Shown here piece after piece: positions 20,008-28,850 of a DNA stretch of 64,000 bases. The position numbers and the translations under genes are program-made. Position 1 is the stretch's first letter, and the number at the start of each line of letters is the position of its first letter. The notes beneath the pieces are model-generated. The model saw only the letters and a program-made list of their open reading frames with translations. It searched no databases and was not told the DNA's origin. The DNA is from Emticicia sp. CRIBPO. GTDB lineage: Bacteria > Bacteroidota > Bacteroidia > Cytophagales > Spirosomataceae. The stretch lies in NCBI RefSeq assembly GCF_009905725.1, contig NZ_JAAAKV010000002.1:558001-622000 (forward strand), in the 5' to 3' direction.

Positions 20008-20015
20008 CAAAATTA
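20008..20015 (-). promoter_or_regulatory. possible -7 element of the response regulator gene
   Basis: TAATTTTG on the minus strand, 37 bases before the start codon. There is no good -33 TTG at the expected distance. Confidence 0.3.
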
Positions 20016-20065
20016 CGCTAAGCATTCCGCTTCCATGTTAAGCCATTGTTAAATTTTGACCGGGG

Positions 20066-20899
20066 TCAAAACCGGAAAGAATAGATCTTTCCCTGTTCAT
20101 TCGTGAATATAATTGTCTGATTATCATCAAAAATCATGCCTTCTGTCTGCTTGCGGCCGGTTTTTAAACAAGCCAGCGGTTTGTCAAAACTGATTACACC
20201 GTGTTCAATTGAAAACAGGTAAAGTTTACCGTACGTTAACAATGCAAACTTGGTTTTGTCAGGGCTGATGTCAGCCGCTGTCACTTTCGTGTCCAGTTTG
20301 AAGGTTTCGACCGGACTCAATTCATAAACACCCGGCTGGTCAGACACCTTATACATCCTTGTTGATTGCTTTTTCTTTGCCCAGCTTTTGGTGAAGAGAT
20401 AAAGATTGTGATCATACCAAAAGAAAGCTTCACAGTCAAATTCAGGCTTTGAAGAAGGAAAATCTTCCTGGTCAGCATAACTGAACCTGATTTTATCCAG
20501 TTTTCCTTCGGGGGTTCTTTTATAGATCGTCAAATCTCTCCGGTTTTGACCGTTGTTGCCGAAATCCCCGATGTAGAGGTTCCCTTTATCATCTTCTGCC
20601 AGGTCTTCCCAGTCCACATTTTTAGCTCCTTCTATCACCAAAACACTATCGAGCTTACCTTTTGAGTTGATTTTATATAATTCCGGTTTTCCTCCGCTGT
20701 CGTTATGCGTCCAGTAATATCCTTCTTCCTTTGCTTTGGCCAGGCCGGAGTTTTCATCCACTTCAGCAGGCATTTCCCCGATTTTCCAGATGTCGGTTTC
20801 ACCCTTGATGTTGTCAAAACCTCTGCGGCTGTCCGGATTGCAGGAACAGGTGACTGTTTTGATGGCCACCATCAAAAGATAGAGTTTATAAAAGGTCAT
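20066..20899 (-). CDS. probable beta-propeller lipoprotein of unknown function
   Basis: I do not recognise a named family. The 277-residue product starts with a hydrophobic signal (FYKLYLLMVAIKTV) ending in TCSC, so it is probably a lipoprotein, although the lipobox is not canonical. The body has repeating beta-strand units (YWTHNDSGG, NLYIGDFGNNGQNR, LYLFTKSWAKK, KFALLTYGKLYLFS, TIIFTNEQGKIYSF) typical of six-bladed propellers of the SdiA-regulated or NHL type. I chose the ATG at 20899, one base after the stop of the upstream kinase-like gene; a longer start at 20920 would overlap that gene. The coupling suggests joint expression with the maltokinase-like gene. Confidence 0.7.
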   Translation of the reverse strand: MTFYKLYLLMVAIKTVTCSCNPDSRRGFDNIKGETDIWKIGEMPAEVDENSGLAKAKEEGYYWTHNDSGGKPELYKINSKGKLDSVLVIEGAKNVDWEDLAEDDKGNLYIGDFGNNGQNRRDLTIYKRTPEGKLDKIRFSYADQEDFPSSKPEFDCEAFFWYDHNLYLFTKSWAKKKQSTRMYKVSDQPGVYELSPVETFKLDTKVTAADISPDKTKFALLTYGKLYLFSIEHGVISFDKPLACLKTGRKQTEGMIFDDNQTIIFTNEQGKIYSFRF

Positions 20900-20900
20900 T

Positions 20901-22457
20901 TTATCTTTGTAGTTTTTCAATTTCTCTGATGACGTCTACAATACCTTTCAGGGGTATTTTAACCCATCCGGGTCTGTAATTGATCTCGTACCCCAGTTCA
21001 TACACGGCTTTTTCGAGCAAATGGAACTGCAGCAGGTAGTTGATCTCATTATTATTTTTCAGTAAAGGGTGCAAAGGTCCGAAATAATCCAGGTATTCTT
21101 CCAGGTAAGTATCCCTGATCAGTTTATACCACCTGTCGGAAGCCCTTTGCAATACCACATCCTCCAGGTTATTGGTTTCCGGCGAGTTAAACAGTTTCGC
21201 CGATACCGCATAATGATAGGACCTGATCATCCCTGCCACATCTTTGAGGGGTGAGTGCTTGATCTTCCTTTCATCAATCGGGCTTTCGGGCTCACCCTCA
21301 AAATCTATAATGATCAAATCTTCGTTACAAACCAATACCTGCCCCAAATGGTAATCACCGTGTATCCTTGTCCTGTAGGACTCAATTGGCCGTGTCAGAA
21401 TCTGGTCAATAAAGTCGATGATAATATCTTTGGACTCCATAAAGTCCCAGGCCAGCAACTGGGCCTGCTCATCCAGCTTCAGGTAATTATCAGTTAACAG
21501 ATTATACCTTTGCTCCAGCAGGTTTTCCATTTTCTGATGAATATACCTTCTGTAGGGCCTGTCAAACATATCTGCCCTGAACGCTTCCTCTCCTCTTATG
21601 GCAAACAGGGCATAGTGCATTTCGGCAGTCCTTGTACCCAGCAGAGCTACTTTTTCAAATACATTTTCCTTGATCTGGAAATTACCTTCCACAAACGCAA
21701 ACATAAATTCATTGAGGTAATCTCCCGTCTTCGACCAGTCGTCTTTTTCATTATCGATCACCTCCACCATCATCCCGAAAGTGATATGTTCCTTCTCCTT
21801 TCTCTGCCAGGTCACGCTGCCGCAAAACCTCGGTATATTCCTGAAGTCAGAGTTCTGGGTGATGTATTCGACCATCTCCACCTCAGGATTGGTGGCTGTA
21901 AACAGTTTCCTGTAAAGCTTAAAGAAATACCGCTCATCGTAGATAAAGGCCGAGTTACTGGAATCTATATTGGGAATAAAACTGGCTTCAATAGGTTCGT
22001 CTGTCAGACCTTTGCCCCTGACAAAAGAAAGGGTATCCTGGTTTTTCTGTAACGTTGAGGCGTTCTGTGCTATATGATAAAGGACGGCTTCTCTGAAATT
22101 GGCATCATAGATAGCGTCGACCAGCACTCCTTCCTTGTCATCCAGGTTGGCATCTGCAATGATCGCTTTTTCACAAACTTCCTGCGTCCCTTTCTCCACA
22201 AAAGAAAGAGGCAGAAGATAGCTCTCTTTATCTCCCTGGGGATATTTCACTTCAATGATCGTAAAGAAAAACTGCAAATCACCGTGTTCCATCCGCACTG
22301 CGGAAGTAACCTTGGGTCTCCACCCGTTCCTGGCCTTGCCGGCAAACCAGCGGCAGGAATTCATAAAGTCAGGCAAAAGGTTATCTTCTAAAACAGTATG
22401 GACGTATTTATCTTTTTCAAAGCCTTCCCAATCGAGCGACAGAACAAAAGTTGACAT
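20901..22457 (-). CDS. maltokinase-like protein
   Basis: A 518-residue cytoplasmic kinase resembling the maltokinase (Pep2/Mak) or C-terminal trehalose-synthase kinase family, which phosphorylates maltose with ATP to maltose-1-phosphate for GlgE-type glucan synthesis. The N-terminal cap has CRWFAGKARNGWRPKV; the kinase core has RIHGDYHLGQVL (catalytic loop with Asp) and LIIIDFEGEPESPIDER (Mg-binding Asp), then SPLKDVAGMIRSYHYA. It lacks the fused trehalose synthase domain seen in many Bacteroidota, and no treS, glgE or glgB is in the window. A broader aminoglycoside-phosphotransferase-like substrate range is possible. Confidence 0.8.
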   Translation of the reverse strand: MSTFVLSLDWEGFEKDKYVHTVLEDNLLPDFMNSCRWFAGKARNGWRPKVTSAVRMEHGDLQFFFTIIEVKYPQGDKESYLLPLSFVEKGTQEVCEKAIIADANLDDKEGVLVDAIYDANFREAVLYHIAQNASTLQKNQDTLSFVRGKGLTDEPIEASFIPNIDSSNSAFIYDERYFFKLYRKLFTATNPEVEMVEYITQNSDFRNIPRFCGSVTWQRKEKEHITFGMMVEVIDNEKDDWSKTGDYLNEFMFAFVEGNFQIKENVFEKVALLGTRTAEMHYALFAIRGEEAFRADMFDRPYRRYIHQKMENLLEQRYNLLTDNYLKLDEQAQLLAWDFMESKDIIIDFIDQILTRPIESYRTRIHGDYHLGQVLVCNEDLIIIDFEGEPESPIDERKIKHSPLKDVAGMIRSYHYAVSAKLFNSPETNNLEDVVLQRASDRWYKLIRDTYLEEYLDYFGPLHPLLKNNNEINYLLQFHLLEKAVYELGYEINYRPGWVKIPLKGIVDVIREIEKLQR

Positions 22458-22483
22458 ATATTTAATGTATTTATGTGTATTTT

Positions 22484-24835
22484 TTATTTAAGTTTTTCTT
22501 CAAAAAGCTTCAGGATTCTCTTGTATTCATCAGCCCAGGAAGAAGGTTCCACAAAACCGTGGTCTTCCATAGGATAACTGGCCACTTCCCAGTTTTCTTT
22601 CTTTAATTCGATCAGCCGCTGCGTCAGTCTCACCACGTCCTGATAATGAACGTTGACGTCCACCATGCCGTGACAAATCAACAGGTTATTTTTGAGCCCG
22701 TCTGCAAAATAGATCGGTGAACTTCTGCGATAGGCCAGGCTGTCTGTATGAGGCTCATTTAATATGTTTGCGGTGTAGCCGTGGTTATAAGCTGCCCAGT
22801 CTGTTACCGGTCTTAATGCCGCACCGGCTTTAAAAACATCAGGCGTAGTGAAAAGTCCCATCAAAGTAATGAATCCACCGTAAGAACCTCCGTAAACACC
22901 GATTTTCTTAGCGTCAATTCCGTAGTTTTTCACCAGGTAATTAGCTCCGTCTACATTGTCTGTCAGGTCTTTTCCTCCCATGTGGCGGTAAATCCCGGTC
23001 CGCCAGTCCCTACCGTACCCGGCTGAGGCACGATAGTCAATATCCAGTACAGTATATCCCTTTTCTATCAGCAGGTTATGAAACATGTATTCTCTGAAAT
23101 AACTGCTCCACCATTTGTGGGCATTCTGAAGATACCCGGCTCCGTGTACAAAGATTACCGCTTTCTTGTTTTTCAGTTTAGCAGCCGGTTCATAAACCCT
23201 GGCGTAAACATCCTTGCCGTCAGCGGCTTTGAAAGTAATGATTTTAGCTTCCTTCCAAGTATAGGCGTTAAATTCTTCGGTTGTCGATGAAGTTACTTTT
23301 GTAGCTGCCGCCCCGGCTTCATTGGCCTGGATATACAGCTCCCATGGCTTGTTGATGTATGAATATCTGATGGCCAGTGTTTTTTCATCGGGAGAAAGCG
23401 TTACTTCATTGGCTCCGGTCATTGAGGTTATTTTGATTCTTTCGCCTCCTTCCACAGCCATTTTATAGAAATGCTGTTCCCCTGGATGCACCTCGTTGGA
23501 GATCAGGTAAAAATATTTTCTGTCTTTTGAAAGTTCCGCTTTCTGAATTTCAAAATTGCCTTGTGTCAGTTGCTTTTTCTCTCCGGTCAGAACATTTACG
23601 GTATAAAGATGCGAGTATCCGCTGGCTTCTGACTGAAAATAGAATGTCTGATCGTCTAACCAGCCTGTAGATCCGCCTCCGCCGATGCCAGGTCCGCCGA
23701 TCCAGGCTTCGTCATGCTGACGGTCCAGTAAGGTCAGTTTGCCGTTTTCAGGGTTCAGACGCATGATCCAGCGGTCTTTGTTGTCAGCAGCCCTCACGAT
23801 CGCTACCGCATTTGATCCGGTGAGTGACCAGTTGACATCCTGAATCATCACCTGTCTGGCTTTAGGCTTGGTTTTAGCAGTGTCTTTTTTAGCATAATCT
23901 TTCAGAAACTCCGGTTCATCATTGATTCCCGGAAGATCTTTTACAGATATCTGATATACTGTATCCTTTTTAATATGATAAATAAAACTCTGATAGGAAG
24001 CCGCCGGAGAACCCACTTTCGTCCTGGCGGGAATATCCTCAGTATAACCCGATTCTGTTACGTAATTAGGTACAATCGTATTTTTAGCCGACTTCGCAGC
24101 TTCTATTAATGTATAGGTCACAAATCTTCCGTCAGGACTCAGTTGCGTAGCCACCTGTCTTTTGTCATCCAGGTATATTTTTTTCGGCTGCTCCGGCTTG
24201 TTGCCGTCGGCTATTTTTTTGGCTTCTTCTGTTTTATCTTTCCGCTCTTTCAATACTTCAAACATGGACAGCTGATCTTTCTCAAGCCAGCCCTCCTGAC
24301 CCGTCTTCTTCCTTTCCGGCTTTTTGCTTCCGGCTTCAAAATCCGTAAGCTGGGTCGTCACACCATCTCCTACAGATAAACTGAACAAATTCCCACCTTT
24401 TGAAAAAATTATACTCTGCTCATCCAGGCTGAAGCGGGGATTCGATTCCCGTTCAATGGTTTTGGTCAGTTGTTTTATTTTAAGACTGTTGAGGTACTGG
24501 ATATATAAATCGCCGTTTTTTTCATAGGTTTTCATAGATAAACTACCTGAAAAACTACCGTCAGCGGGCAACTTCTGACGTTCAGCCTTGAGCACTTTAG
24601 TGATTTTCTGATCTGCTACACTTACTTTATATAAAGAGTCTCCTTTGTTTTTGTCGGGGTTCCATGAGAAATAGATGGTTTTATTGTCGTCAGCCCAGAA
24701 GATGTTGGACGGAGAGGTTCCGATCCATTTCGGATCTCTCATGATATGGTCAACGGTCAGTCTGGCAGGTGCCTGGGCTGATATTTCAAGGATCGCAAAA
24801 GCGAAAAACAACATCAGGAATACATTTCTTTTCAT
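22484..24835 (-). CDS. S9 family prolyl oligopeptidase-like peptidase
   Basis: A 783-residue exported serine peptidase of the DPP-IV/acylaminoacyl-peptidase type. A signal peptide (MKRNVFLMLFFAFAILEISAQ) is followed by a long beta-propeller (about 25-500) and an alpha/beta-hydrolase domain. The catalytic residues are visible: Ser in GVYGGSYGGF near 652, Asp in HGMVDVNVH near 726, and His in MEDHGF near 759. It acts in the periplasm on short peptides, likely with a Pro or hydrophobic preference. It lies 26 bp upstream of the maltokinase-like gene on the same strand; a functional link is not evident. Confidence 0.93.
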   Translation of the reverse strand: MKRNVFLMLFFAFAILEISAQAPARLTVDHIMRDPKWIGTSPSNIFWADDNKTIYFSWNPDKNKGDSLYKVSVADQKITKVLKAERQKLPADGSFSGSLSMKTYEKNGDLYIQYLNSLKIKQLTKTIERESNPRFSLDEQSIIFSKGGNLFSLSVGDGVTTQLTDFEAGSKKPERKKTGQEGWLEKDQLSMFEVLKERKDKTEEAKKIADGNKPEQPKKIYLDDKRQVATQLSPDGRFVTYTLIEAAKSAKNTIVPNYVTESGYTEDIPARTKVGSPAASYQSFIYHIKKDTVYQISVKDLPGINDEPEFLKDYAKKDTAKTKPKARQVMIQDVNWSLTGSNAVAIVRAADNKDRWIMRLNPENGKLTLLDRQHDEAWIGGPGIGGGGSTGWLDDQTFYFQSEASGYSHLYTVNVLTGEKKQLTQGNFEIQKAELSKDRKYFYLISNEVHPGEQHFYKMAVEGGERIKITSMTGANEVTLSPDEKTLAIRYSYINKPWELYIQANEAGAAATKVTSSTTEEFNAYTWKEAKIITFKAADGKDVYARVYEPAAKLKNKKAVIFVHGAGYLQNAHKWWSSYFREYMFHNLLIEKGYTVLDIDYRASAGYGRDWRTGIYRHMGGKDLTDNVDGANYLVKNYGIDAKKIGVYGGSYGGFITLMGLFTTPDVFKAGAALRPVTDWAAYNHGYTANILNEPHTDSLAYRRSSPIYFADGLKNNLLICHGMVDVNVHYQDVVRLTQRLIELKKENWEVASYPMEDHGFVEPSSWADEYKRILKLFEEKLK

Positions 24836-24982
24836 AATTTAACGGTAAGTTTTTGAATGAAGTCAATCTAAGAGAATGCAAAATAATTAATAATTTCTTC
24901 ACCGGAAAGCCTCATTTTCAGTGAATGCCCGCCATCTCTTATTCTTCAAATCACAAAACCCCGTTAAAGCCGGAAACCCGGC

Positions 24983-25028
24983 AAAAAAAGAAAGCCCGCA
25001 CCACTATTATGCGGCACAAGCTCTCTTT
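24983..25028 (-). terminator. hairpin terminator of the ferritin-like pair
   Basis: On the minus strand AAAGAGAGC pairs with GCTTTCTTT (one mismatch) and an inner CCGCA pairs with TGCGG, with a 5-nt bulge between them. A seven-T run follows. It lies about 30 bases after the second ferritin-like gene. Confidence 0.6.
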
Positions 25029-25058
25029 GGGTCAAAATTATATGGCTATAAAATTATA

Positions 25059-25853
25059 TCAGGCTAAAAACAGTGTGGCAATAGCTAAAACCTGTTCCTT
25101 GGTTAGCGGTTCGTCAAAAGCTTCCGTAACAGCCGCCTTCGATTTACCGGATATCCCATCTATATTTACCCCACCCTGTATTGTATTGTCGTCACCTGCA
25201 TAAACCGCTGCAGGGCTTCCTTCATTTAAAGTAATCCATCCTTTTACTCCCGGAACAAACCCTTTGGTATTCAGCAATCTTCTTACCACTGAAGCGTGAC
25301 GGGCTTCAACAGAGTGGATCTGAAGTGCATATTCAAGCAATGGTTTGTCCTCGGTAGCCATCAGGTTACCCGCCTGGCCTTTGTAAGCTCTTACACCGGT
25401 ATCTTCCAGGGCATGTGAAACCACAGCAAAGGTTTTAAAATTGGTAAACACATCTGCAAATGCACCTTTTCCTGTGAAGTCGAAGTTCGGTTTAGCTACG
25501 GCTTTAGCTCCCAAAGCTGCCAGTAAAAAAGCAACGTGCTGGGTTTCATGTTTTCCGATCTGTGCAAAAACAGGTTTATCTGTCGCCGGAATAAGATTGG
25601 CAGTGCCGTTCCCTTTGATATAAAACTCATTTTCAAGGTACTCCAGTGTCAGAGCGTAGTTCAGGACATCGATGGCCGCGGGTGTGGCAGCATAAGCCTT
25701 GCTGATGCTTGATGCTACAAGAGCAGGAACAGCAAAAGCAGAAACTTTCTTACCTAATGTATTGAACAAACTACGACGTGAGTAGTATCCAAGTCTTTCG
25801 TGAACGTCTGCGTCCACTTTCTCAAGTTCTGATATGATATTGAAGATATTCAT
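25059..25853 (-). CDS. exported ferritin-like domain protein (second of pair)
   Basis: A 264-residue protein of the Ferritin_2 type (desiccation-related-like). The helical bundle keeps two sets of metal-ligand motifs: LTLEYLENEFY with GKHETQHVAFL (ExxH), and HALEDTGVRAY with HSVEARHASVV (ExxH). The N-terminus has a twin-arginine-like signal (YYSRRSLFNTLGKK) followed by a hydrophobic stretch ending AYA, suggesting Tat export after a 20-residue leader. It follows the other ferritin-like gene by 14 bp. The reaction is unknown; iron storage or peroxide handling in the periplasm would be inference from the fold. Confidence 0.85.
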   Translation of the reverse strand: MNIFNIISELEKVDADVHERLGYYSRRSLFNTLGKKVSAFAVPALVASSISKAYAATPAAIDVLNYALTLEYLENEFYIKGNGTANLIPATDKPVFAQIGKHETQHVAFLLAALGAKAVAKPNFDFTGKGAFADVFTNFKTFAVVSHALEDTGVRAYKGQAGNLMATEDKPLLEYALQIHSVEARHASVVRRLLNTKGFVPGVKGWITLNEGSPAAVYAGDDNTIQGGVNIDGISGKSKAAVTEAFDEPLTKEQVLAIATLFLA

Positions 25854-25867
25854 GATGATTATTTGGT

Positions 25868-26581
25868 TTAAGCAGTTGGAAGATTTGCTCCTGATACTTT
25901 AGTTTTAATAAATGGTGCCACAGCGGCAAGAATGTCAGCAGGCTTTTTAGCCCCGTCCAAACCATTGTTATCAATGATATCATCCCCTGCAAAGAAAGCA
26001 GAATTAGGCATCAGCATGTCACGGATTGCCGCGGCATGTCTGGCTTCCACAGAAACAATTTTACCGGCAATCAAAAGATAAGCGGGCTCTTTGATCAGTT
26101 TACCTGCTCCATTATACGCCAGGACTCCGGTGTCTTCAAAAACTTTCGCTGTTCCCAGCACGCTCGCACGGCTTGAAAAATCAATCGCTGAGAAATTTAC
26201 TTCCAAAGCCGGGATGGCATTGGTACTCAAAGCTGCCTTGAAAAAGTCACGGTGTATGATTTCGTGGTCCCTGATTTCGGTAAACAGAGTCTTTTCAGCG
26301 TCTGTCATTCCTGAAAAAGGTGTGGCTACTACCTGGATATAGAAAGCAGCTTCCAATTGTTCGAGTGCGTAGGCATAATTCAGGATTCCAACATCACCTG
26401 AGCCCAGATCAACAGTACTGCCCGTTGAATCCGGGGCATCGTCATCACTACATGCAGCTAATACTACAGTTCCTGCCATGGTTGCCAATCCGGCGTTGCG
26501 AAGAAAATTCCTTCTGTTTACAGATTTTACAGGATCGACTGTGTGTTCAATTTCGGAGGATCCGACATTCATTTTTTTCAT
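25868..26581 (-). CDS. exported ferritin-like domain lipoprotein (first of pair)
   Basis: A 237-residue Ferritin_2-type protein. The signal region has a twin-arginine motif (NRRNFLRNAG) and then a lipobox ending LAAC near residue 44, so it appears to be a Tat-exported lipoprotein. Metal-ligand motifs are ALEQLEAAFY with IRDHEIIHRDFF (ExxH) and KVFEDTGVLAY with VSVEARHAAAIR (ExxH). It is diverged from its neighbour but shares the same motif order, so the pair probably arose by duplication. It is the first gene of a two-gene operon with a terminator after the second. Confidence 0.85.
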   Translation of the reverse strand: MKKMNVGSSEIEHTVDPVKSVNRRNFLRNAGLATMAGTVVLAACSDDDAPDSTGSTVDLGSGDVGILNYAYALEQLEAAFYIQVVATPFSGMTDAEKTLFTEIRDHEIIHRDFFKAALSTNAIPALEVNFSAIDFSSRASVLGTAKVFEDTGVLAYNGAGKLIKEPAYLLIAGKIVSVEARHAAAIRDMLMPNSAFFAGDDIIDNNGLDGAKKPADILAAVAPFIKTKVSGANLPTA

Positions 26582-26801
26582 GAGAATTAGTTTTACATTG
26601 ACTTAATAGATCTTATTCTGCGTTTCGGGATTATCTACGGCGACCATCCTTTTTTGGATCAAAAGAAAATGAAAAAAAAGATTTCACCTCATGAATAAAA
26701 GGCATAAAATACATTACAATCAACTGATTATAAATCACATACAAGACAATAAAAAATACCAAGAAAACATTTACCCGGAACAGTATCAGACAGAAAAGCA
26801 A

Positions 26802-26831
26802 AAAAAAAGCCGGCAGTTTTCATTTGCCGGC
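26802..26831 (-). terminator. hairpin terminator of the unknown secreted protein gene
   Basis: A 7-bp stem (GCCGGCA at 26809-26815 with TGCCGGC at 26825-26831) and a 9-nt loop. Read on the minus strand it is followed by an eight-T run. It lies 23 bases after the stop codon at 26854. Confidence 0.75.
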
Positions 26832-26853
26832 ATTGAAAAAATGATGAAAAGAA

Positions 26854-27516
26854 TCAAATCCCTTCTGTGAAATTCAGGACGGTGACGACATCGTCCCAGT
26901 CTTTAAATTTCAGATTTTTGCTTTCTATAAAAGCATCGAGGTCTTTATTTTTGAAATATTCGCTTACAGACTTTTTATTATTTTTTATCCTGGTCATTTT
27001 ACCATCCTTTGTTGCAAAATAATAAGTCTCATACAAATCAAAGTTTACCGTTACATTCGCATCATTAAAATTCCTCTTTTCACGTGTTTTAAACTTCACA
27101 TGTTTCAGTAGTTTGGTTGTTTTTCCTTCGAACATTACCTGGTAAAATGACAGCACCCCCTGGCCGTCAATCGGCTCAAATCCACATTTAAAAAGAAACC
27201 CTTTAGCTGCCGAGGTGTCTCCCAATACAAACTCCCTTACCGTCTGATCTATGGTATAAGGCTGTCCGTTACTCCACCTTTCCAGCCTGTTATCATATCC
27301 GTTATAGTTAATCGGCAGATACTCCGTTTTGCCGTTCTGAAAAACCACTTTCCCGGTGTTCCAGTCTTTCAGCAGGTATGCTTTCTCCTCGTCATAAACC
27401 CTTATTGACTTTGAGTTGATCCGTCCGACGGTAGTGGCTGTAGAAAGATTGGTGTTCTGACCAAATAAAAAAGTGGTATTTAAAAGCAGTACAAGAATTG
27501 TGAATATTCTTTTCAT
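26854..27516 (-). CDS. secreted protein of unknown function
   Basis: I do not recognise the family. The 220-residue protein starts with a clear signal peptide (MKRIFTILVLLLNTTFLFG) and is probably periplasmic or outer-membrane associated. The mature part is rich in Lys, Asn and aromatic residues with alternating hydrophobic strands (SIRVYDEEKAYLLKDWN, GKVVFQNGKTEYLPINYN), resembling the beta-sandwich layout of small Bacteroidota envelope proteins. It is a single gene, with a terminator after it and a divergent SDR gene upstream. Confidence 0.65.
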   Translation of the reverse strand: MKRIFTILVLLLNTTFLFGQNTNLSTATTVGRINSKSIRVYDEEKAYLLKDWNTGKVVFQNGKTEYLPINYNGYDNRLERWSNGQPYTIDQTVREFVLGDTSAAKGFLFKCGFEPIDGQGVLSFYQVMFEGKTTKLLKHVKFKTREKRNFNDANVTVNFDLYETYYFATKDGKMTRIKNNKKSVSEYFKNKDLDAFIESKNLKFKDWDDVVTVLNFTEGI

Positions 27517-27732
27517 AGTTTAAGCTTGGTTTAAATTGTTTAGCTAAGTAAAGTAAAAAAATTGTTTTCCCCAACTTGTACACGTAAAATTTGGGGTCGG
27601 TAATAATTTTAAACACAACGCACCGGAATTTTGCTTATTTTAATTTTATTTACATTAAAATAGCCTGATAACTGAGGTATGTATTCAGGTTTAAATGTGA
27701 ATTAATTTTTCAAAAAACAATAAGCGTCAAAA

Positions 27733-28530
27733 ATGAGCGATTTAAAGGGTAAAGTAGTTTGGATTACGGGTGCATCTGCTGGTATTGGTGAAGCTACAGC
27801 CTATCTGGCTGCTCAAAAAGGAGCAAAACTGGTCATTTCAGCGAGAAGAACAGAAGAGCTTGAAAGGGTTAAATCCAACACAGGCCTGACAGAAGAAAAT
27901 ATTATGGTCCTACCCATTGACGTAGAGAAAATTGATACTTTTCCAAGATTGGCAGAACAAATTATTGAGAAATTCGGAAGGATCGATATTCTCTTTAACA
28001 ATGCAGGAATTTCTCAAAGGGGAAGTACCCTTGAAACGGATTTTGAGGTTTACCGTAAACTGATGGAAATCAACTTTTTCGGGGTAGCGGCCCTCACCAA
28101 AACCGTACTTCCGTACATGATCAGCCAGGGCTCGGGTCATATAGCTGCCACAAGCAGTGTTTCAGGTAAACTGGGCTCTCCGATGCGATCAGGGTATTGT
28201 GCCTCAAAACACGCATTACATGGCTTTTTTGATGCTTTAAGGTCTGAAGTAAGCCGTAATAATATTTTTGTGACCATGGTATGCCCCGGTTATATTCAAA
28301 CGGACATTTCAAAAAACGCCCTCGCCCCCGACGGAAACAAGCATGGAAAAATGGATCAGAACCAGGCCCAGGGTATGCCGGTGGAAGTTTGTGCCGCAAA
28401 AATCATCAGGGCAATTGAAAACAATAAAGCGGAAATCTATATTGGAGGAAAAGAAATTATGGGAATCTATCTGAAGCGTTTTCTTCCGGGATTACTTAAC
28501 AGAATCCTCGTAAATCAGGCCCCAAAATAA
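27733..28530 (+). CDS. short-chain dehydrogenase/reductase (SDR)
   Basis: A 265-residue NAD(P)-dependent oxidoreductase. The cofactor motif is ITGASAGIGEATAYLAA near residues 12-28, LFNNAGISQRG is the NAG block, and the active site has the Ser in ATSSVSGKLGSP and the YCASKHA (YxxxK) pair. The overall look matches the DHRS7B-like SDR group. The SARRTEE segment after the second strand suggests NADPH preference. The substrate is unknown. It stands alone between a divergent gene and the susC upstream region. Confidence 0.9.
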   Translation: MSDLKGKVVWITGASAGIGEATAYLAAQKGAKLVISARRTEELERVKSNTGLTEENIMVLPIDVEKIDTFPRLAEQIIEKFGRIDILFNNAGISQRGSTLETDFEVYRKLMEINFFGVAALTKTVLPYMISQGSGHIAATSSVSGKLGSPMRSGYCASKHALHGFFDALRSEVSRNNIFVTMVCPGYIQTDISKNALAPDGNKHGKMDQNQAQGMPVEVCAAKIIRAIENNKAEIYIGGKEIMGIYLKRFLPGLLNRILVNQAPK

Positions 28531-28850
28531 GCAAAAAATTATTATATTAATAATTAAAAAAATATAAAGAATCCAAGTCAGCCAAAACCCTGTTTATGTT
28601 GAAAAACCCAAATATCACACAATAATATTTGGGCAACATACCCTTTCCCTACTCTGCAAACACCGGAATTTCAAATCAAAAAAATATTCTCCGCTTTAAT
28701 ACCCTCAAACTTATTTACCTTTTCTAATATTTTATTAAACTTTTCTCATTTTATTTAAGATTTTTTAACAAAAAAATTATTTGTATTCCTAAATACTCCT
28801 ACATTAGAATTTTAAAAACTATAATTAAAAACCTAAACGATTAATTAAGA
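28531..28850. other. AT-rich intergenic stretch upstream of susC
   Basis: A 320-bp gap that is very AT-rich in its right half. It holds one bulged hairpin near its left third, listed separately. No exact TAnnTTTG promoter was found; ATTATTTG about 60-70 bases before the susC start is only a partial match. Confidence 0.6.
28595..28640 (+). other. bulged inverted repeat upstream of susC
   Basis: TATGTTG (28595-28601) pairs with CAACATA (28634-28640), and CCCAAATAT (28607-28615) pairs with ATATTTGGG (28625-28633). A five-A bulge lies on the left arm and the loop is 9 nt: 16 paired bases in total. It has no T-run on either side. It may end the SDR transcript or be a structured element of the susC leader. 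Confidence 0.55.

Noticed and set aside
28595-28640. Hairpin before susC as an ordinary terminator of the SDR gene
   Set aside because: No T-run on either side, so I did not call it a terminator; kept as an unexplained structure.
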